DNA of 64,000 bases, from assembly GCF_030159955.1 (NCBI RefSeq), contig NZ_BSNK01000002.1:868001-932000 (forward strand), written 5' to 3'. A program made the position numbers and the translations under genes. The notes below the pieces were generated by a model. That model did not search any database, was not told the DNA's origin, and worked only from the letters and a program-made list of their open reading frames with translations. The DNA comes from Algimonas ampicilliniresistens (GTDB lineage Bacteria; Pseudomonadota; Alphaproteobacteria; Caulobacterales; Maricaulaceae). Positions 63,380 to 64,000 of the stretch are shown in pieces (position 1 is the first letter of the stretch; each line of letters opens with the position of its first letter).

Positions 63380-63505
63380 CTACAACCCGCTCAGCACCCC
63401 AAGAAGGAGTACAATAAGACCAACGATTAGTACGAGTTCGACATTCGCGCTCGACGCACGGGTCTCGACCTTCACTTTAGGCTCGTCTTTATGAAACGGG
63501 TTCAT
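63380..63505 (-). CDS. Candidate BCAA leader peptide (41 residues) for the ilvD operon
   Basis: AAGG lies 5 nt before the ATG. The peptide begins [14 protein letters not shown] and its residues 22-41 contain 8 Leu, 5 Val and 2 Ile out of 20, including a VLLL run at 32-35. The stop codon is 23 nt before the terminator stem. The last codons (Ser39-Leu41) can form an antiterminator with the terminator's 5' arm. If ribosomes stall on Leu/Val/Ile codons, the antiterminator can form; if they reach the stop codon, they cover it and termination wins. A small single-pass membrane protein is the alternative reading. Confidence 0.6.
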   Translation of the reverse strand: MNPFHKDEPKVKVETRASSANVELVLIVGLIVLLLGVLSGL

Positions 63506-63564
63506 GTGAGCCTTAAACCGTAAACGCGGCCTAGTCTCAAGAGGAAAATTTGCCGCTGATTTGC

Positions 63565-63583
63565 AAAAAGCTTCGAAGAAGCT
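63565..63583 (-). terminator. Short terminator after the trans-sulfuration gene
   Basis: On the minus strand: AGCTTC-TTC-GAAGCT followed by four T. It lies 24 nt downstream of the stop codon of the PLP enzyme gene, so the BCAA leader transcript starts after it. Confidence 0.5.
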
Positions 63584-63606
63584 GTAAAATCATGCCCTAA
63601 TTATTG

Positions 63607-64000
63607 TTAAATTGAGGCAAGGGCTGCCTCCAGCGCTGCGATGAGGTCCTCTTTCGCTTCGATTCCGGTCGACACACGGATCAATGTTTCGTCCAATCCT
63701 GCTGCGGCCCGTGCCTCTGGTGCCATACCGCGATGGGTCATTGTCGCAGGTTGGCAAATCAGGCTTTCGACCCCGCCAAGTGAGGCGGCCAAGCGGAAGA
63801 GTTCTATGCTCTCCATGACCGAAGCAGCGGCGGCTGCGCCGCCTGCCACACGGAAAGACAACATCGCGCCCGGGCCGGACTGTTGCTTTACGGCCAAGCC
63901 AGCGTCCGGGTAATAGACATCCGTCACTTTATCATGGTCGCGTAAGACGGCGACGATGGCTTTGGCATTAGTTTCTGCCGCGTTGATGCGCAGAGCCAGC
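63607..64000 (-). CDS. Cys/Met-metabolism PLP enzyme (cystathionine gamma-synthase/lyase type), C-terminal part
   Basis: The frame runs off the right edge; about 130 C-terminal residues are visible. LRINAAETNAKAIVAVLRDHDKV, GPGAMLSFRV and especially SLGGVESLICQPATMTHRGM are the conserved C-terminal blocks of MetB/MetC/MetZ enzymes. Which reaction (cystathionine synthesis, cleavage or sulfhydrylation) cannot be told without the N-terminal half. GTG 63927 lies inside the domain and is not the true start. Confidence 0.88.
   Translation of the reverse strand, partial: LALRINAAETNAKAIVAVLRDHDKVTDVYYPDAGLAVKQQSGPGAMLSFRVAGGAAAAASVMESIELFRLAASLGGVESLICQPATMTHRGMAPEARAAAGLDETLIRVSTGIEAKEDLIAALEAALASI

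Noticed and set aside
1-64000. Prophage, transposon, integron or toxin-antitoxin island
   Set aside because: No integrase, transposase, phage structural gene, direct-repeat pair at a tRNA or toxin partner for the Arc protein was seen; gene content is mostly core metabolism.

Overview
This window looks like a chromosomal segment of a stalked or budding-type marine alphaproteobacterium, probably in the Hyphomonadales/Maricaulales/Caulobacterales area; the placement is inference. Supporting signs are a CtrA-type TTAA-N7-TTAA box, a FATGUY-type single-domain response regulator, an alphaproteobacterial-type histidyl-tRNA synthetase, a TonB-dependent receptor and several predicted outer-membrane barrels. 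Base composition is even. I saw no insertion sequence, prophage, CRISPR array, rRNA or tRNA. Almost all of the sequence is dense coding.

Layout. 1-4.7 kb: the end of an S9 peptidase; a compact operon (SPFH membrane protein, Arc-type repressor, two small DUF4177 proteins) behind a perfect palindrome; an ABC exporter pair; and a GT4 glycosyltransferase. 5-12 kb: nrdA with paired NrdR boxes and a structured leader, a predicted outer-membrane barrel, pgi, a FATGUY receiver and hisS. 12-21 kb: an MBL hydrolase, a YdbH-like envelope protein, an M23 peptidase, a membrane protein whose tail carries four AT-hooks, and clpB. 21.6-31.7 kb: a TetR/TonB-receptor pair, prfA, an isoaspartyl peptidase, a CsoR-controlled MerP/MerT-like metal module, then galU and ugd. 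31.8-39.3 kb: a sterol-desaturase-like protein, a PhoD phosphatase, an SDR, an M15-like protein, a phosphomannomutase and a GT2 that has no standard start codon. 39.5-50.4 kb: ahcY, metK and rimM, ptsP, lipoproteins, a HIT protein and a DPP III-like peptidase. 50.4-63.5 kb: a DUF3604 protein and a nine-gene branched-chain amino acid operon, ilvD-ilvC-ilvB-ilvN-leuA-leuC-leuD-leuB-ilvA, all on the minus strand. The window ends inside a trans-sulfuration PLP enzyme.

Most notable observations. (1) The BCAA operon is preceded by a 41-codon ORF whose last 20 residues include 15 Leu/Val/Ile. It is followed by a strong terminator, and the last leader codons are perfectly complementary to the terminator's 5' arm, which is the architecture of ribosome-mediated attenuation. 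(2) The metK leader contains one segment that can pair either with an upstream partner or with the Shine-Dalgarno of metK, a candidate translational switch. (3) A CsoR-type copper sensor with Cys-His-Cys spacing identical to the Mycobacterium tuberculosis protein diverges from a barrel/MerP-like/MerT-like module with no mercuric reductase. (4) A DUF4282-like membrane protein carries four AT-hooks, a possible membrane-DNA tether. (5) nrdA has two NrdR boxes 31 bp apart over its promoter, a CtrA box upstream and a three-way-junction leader.
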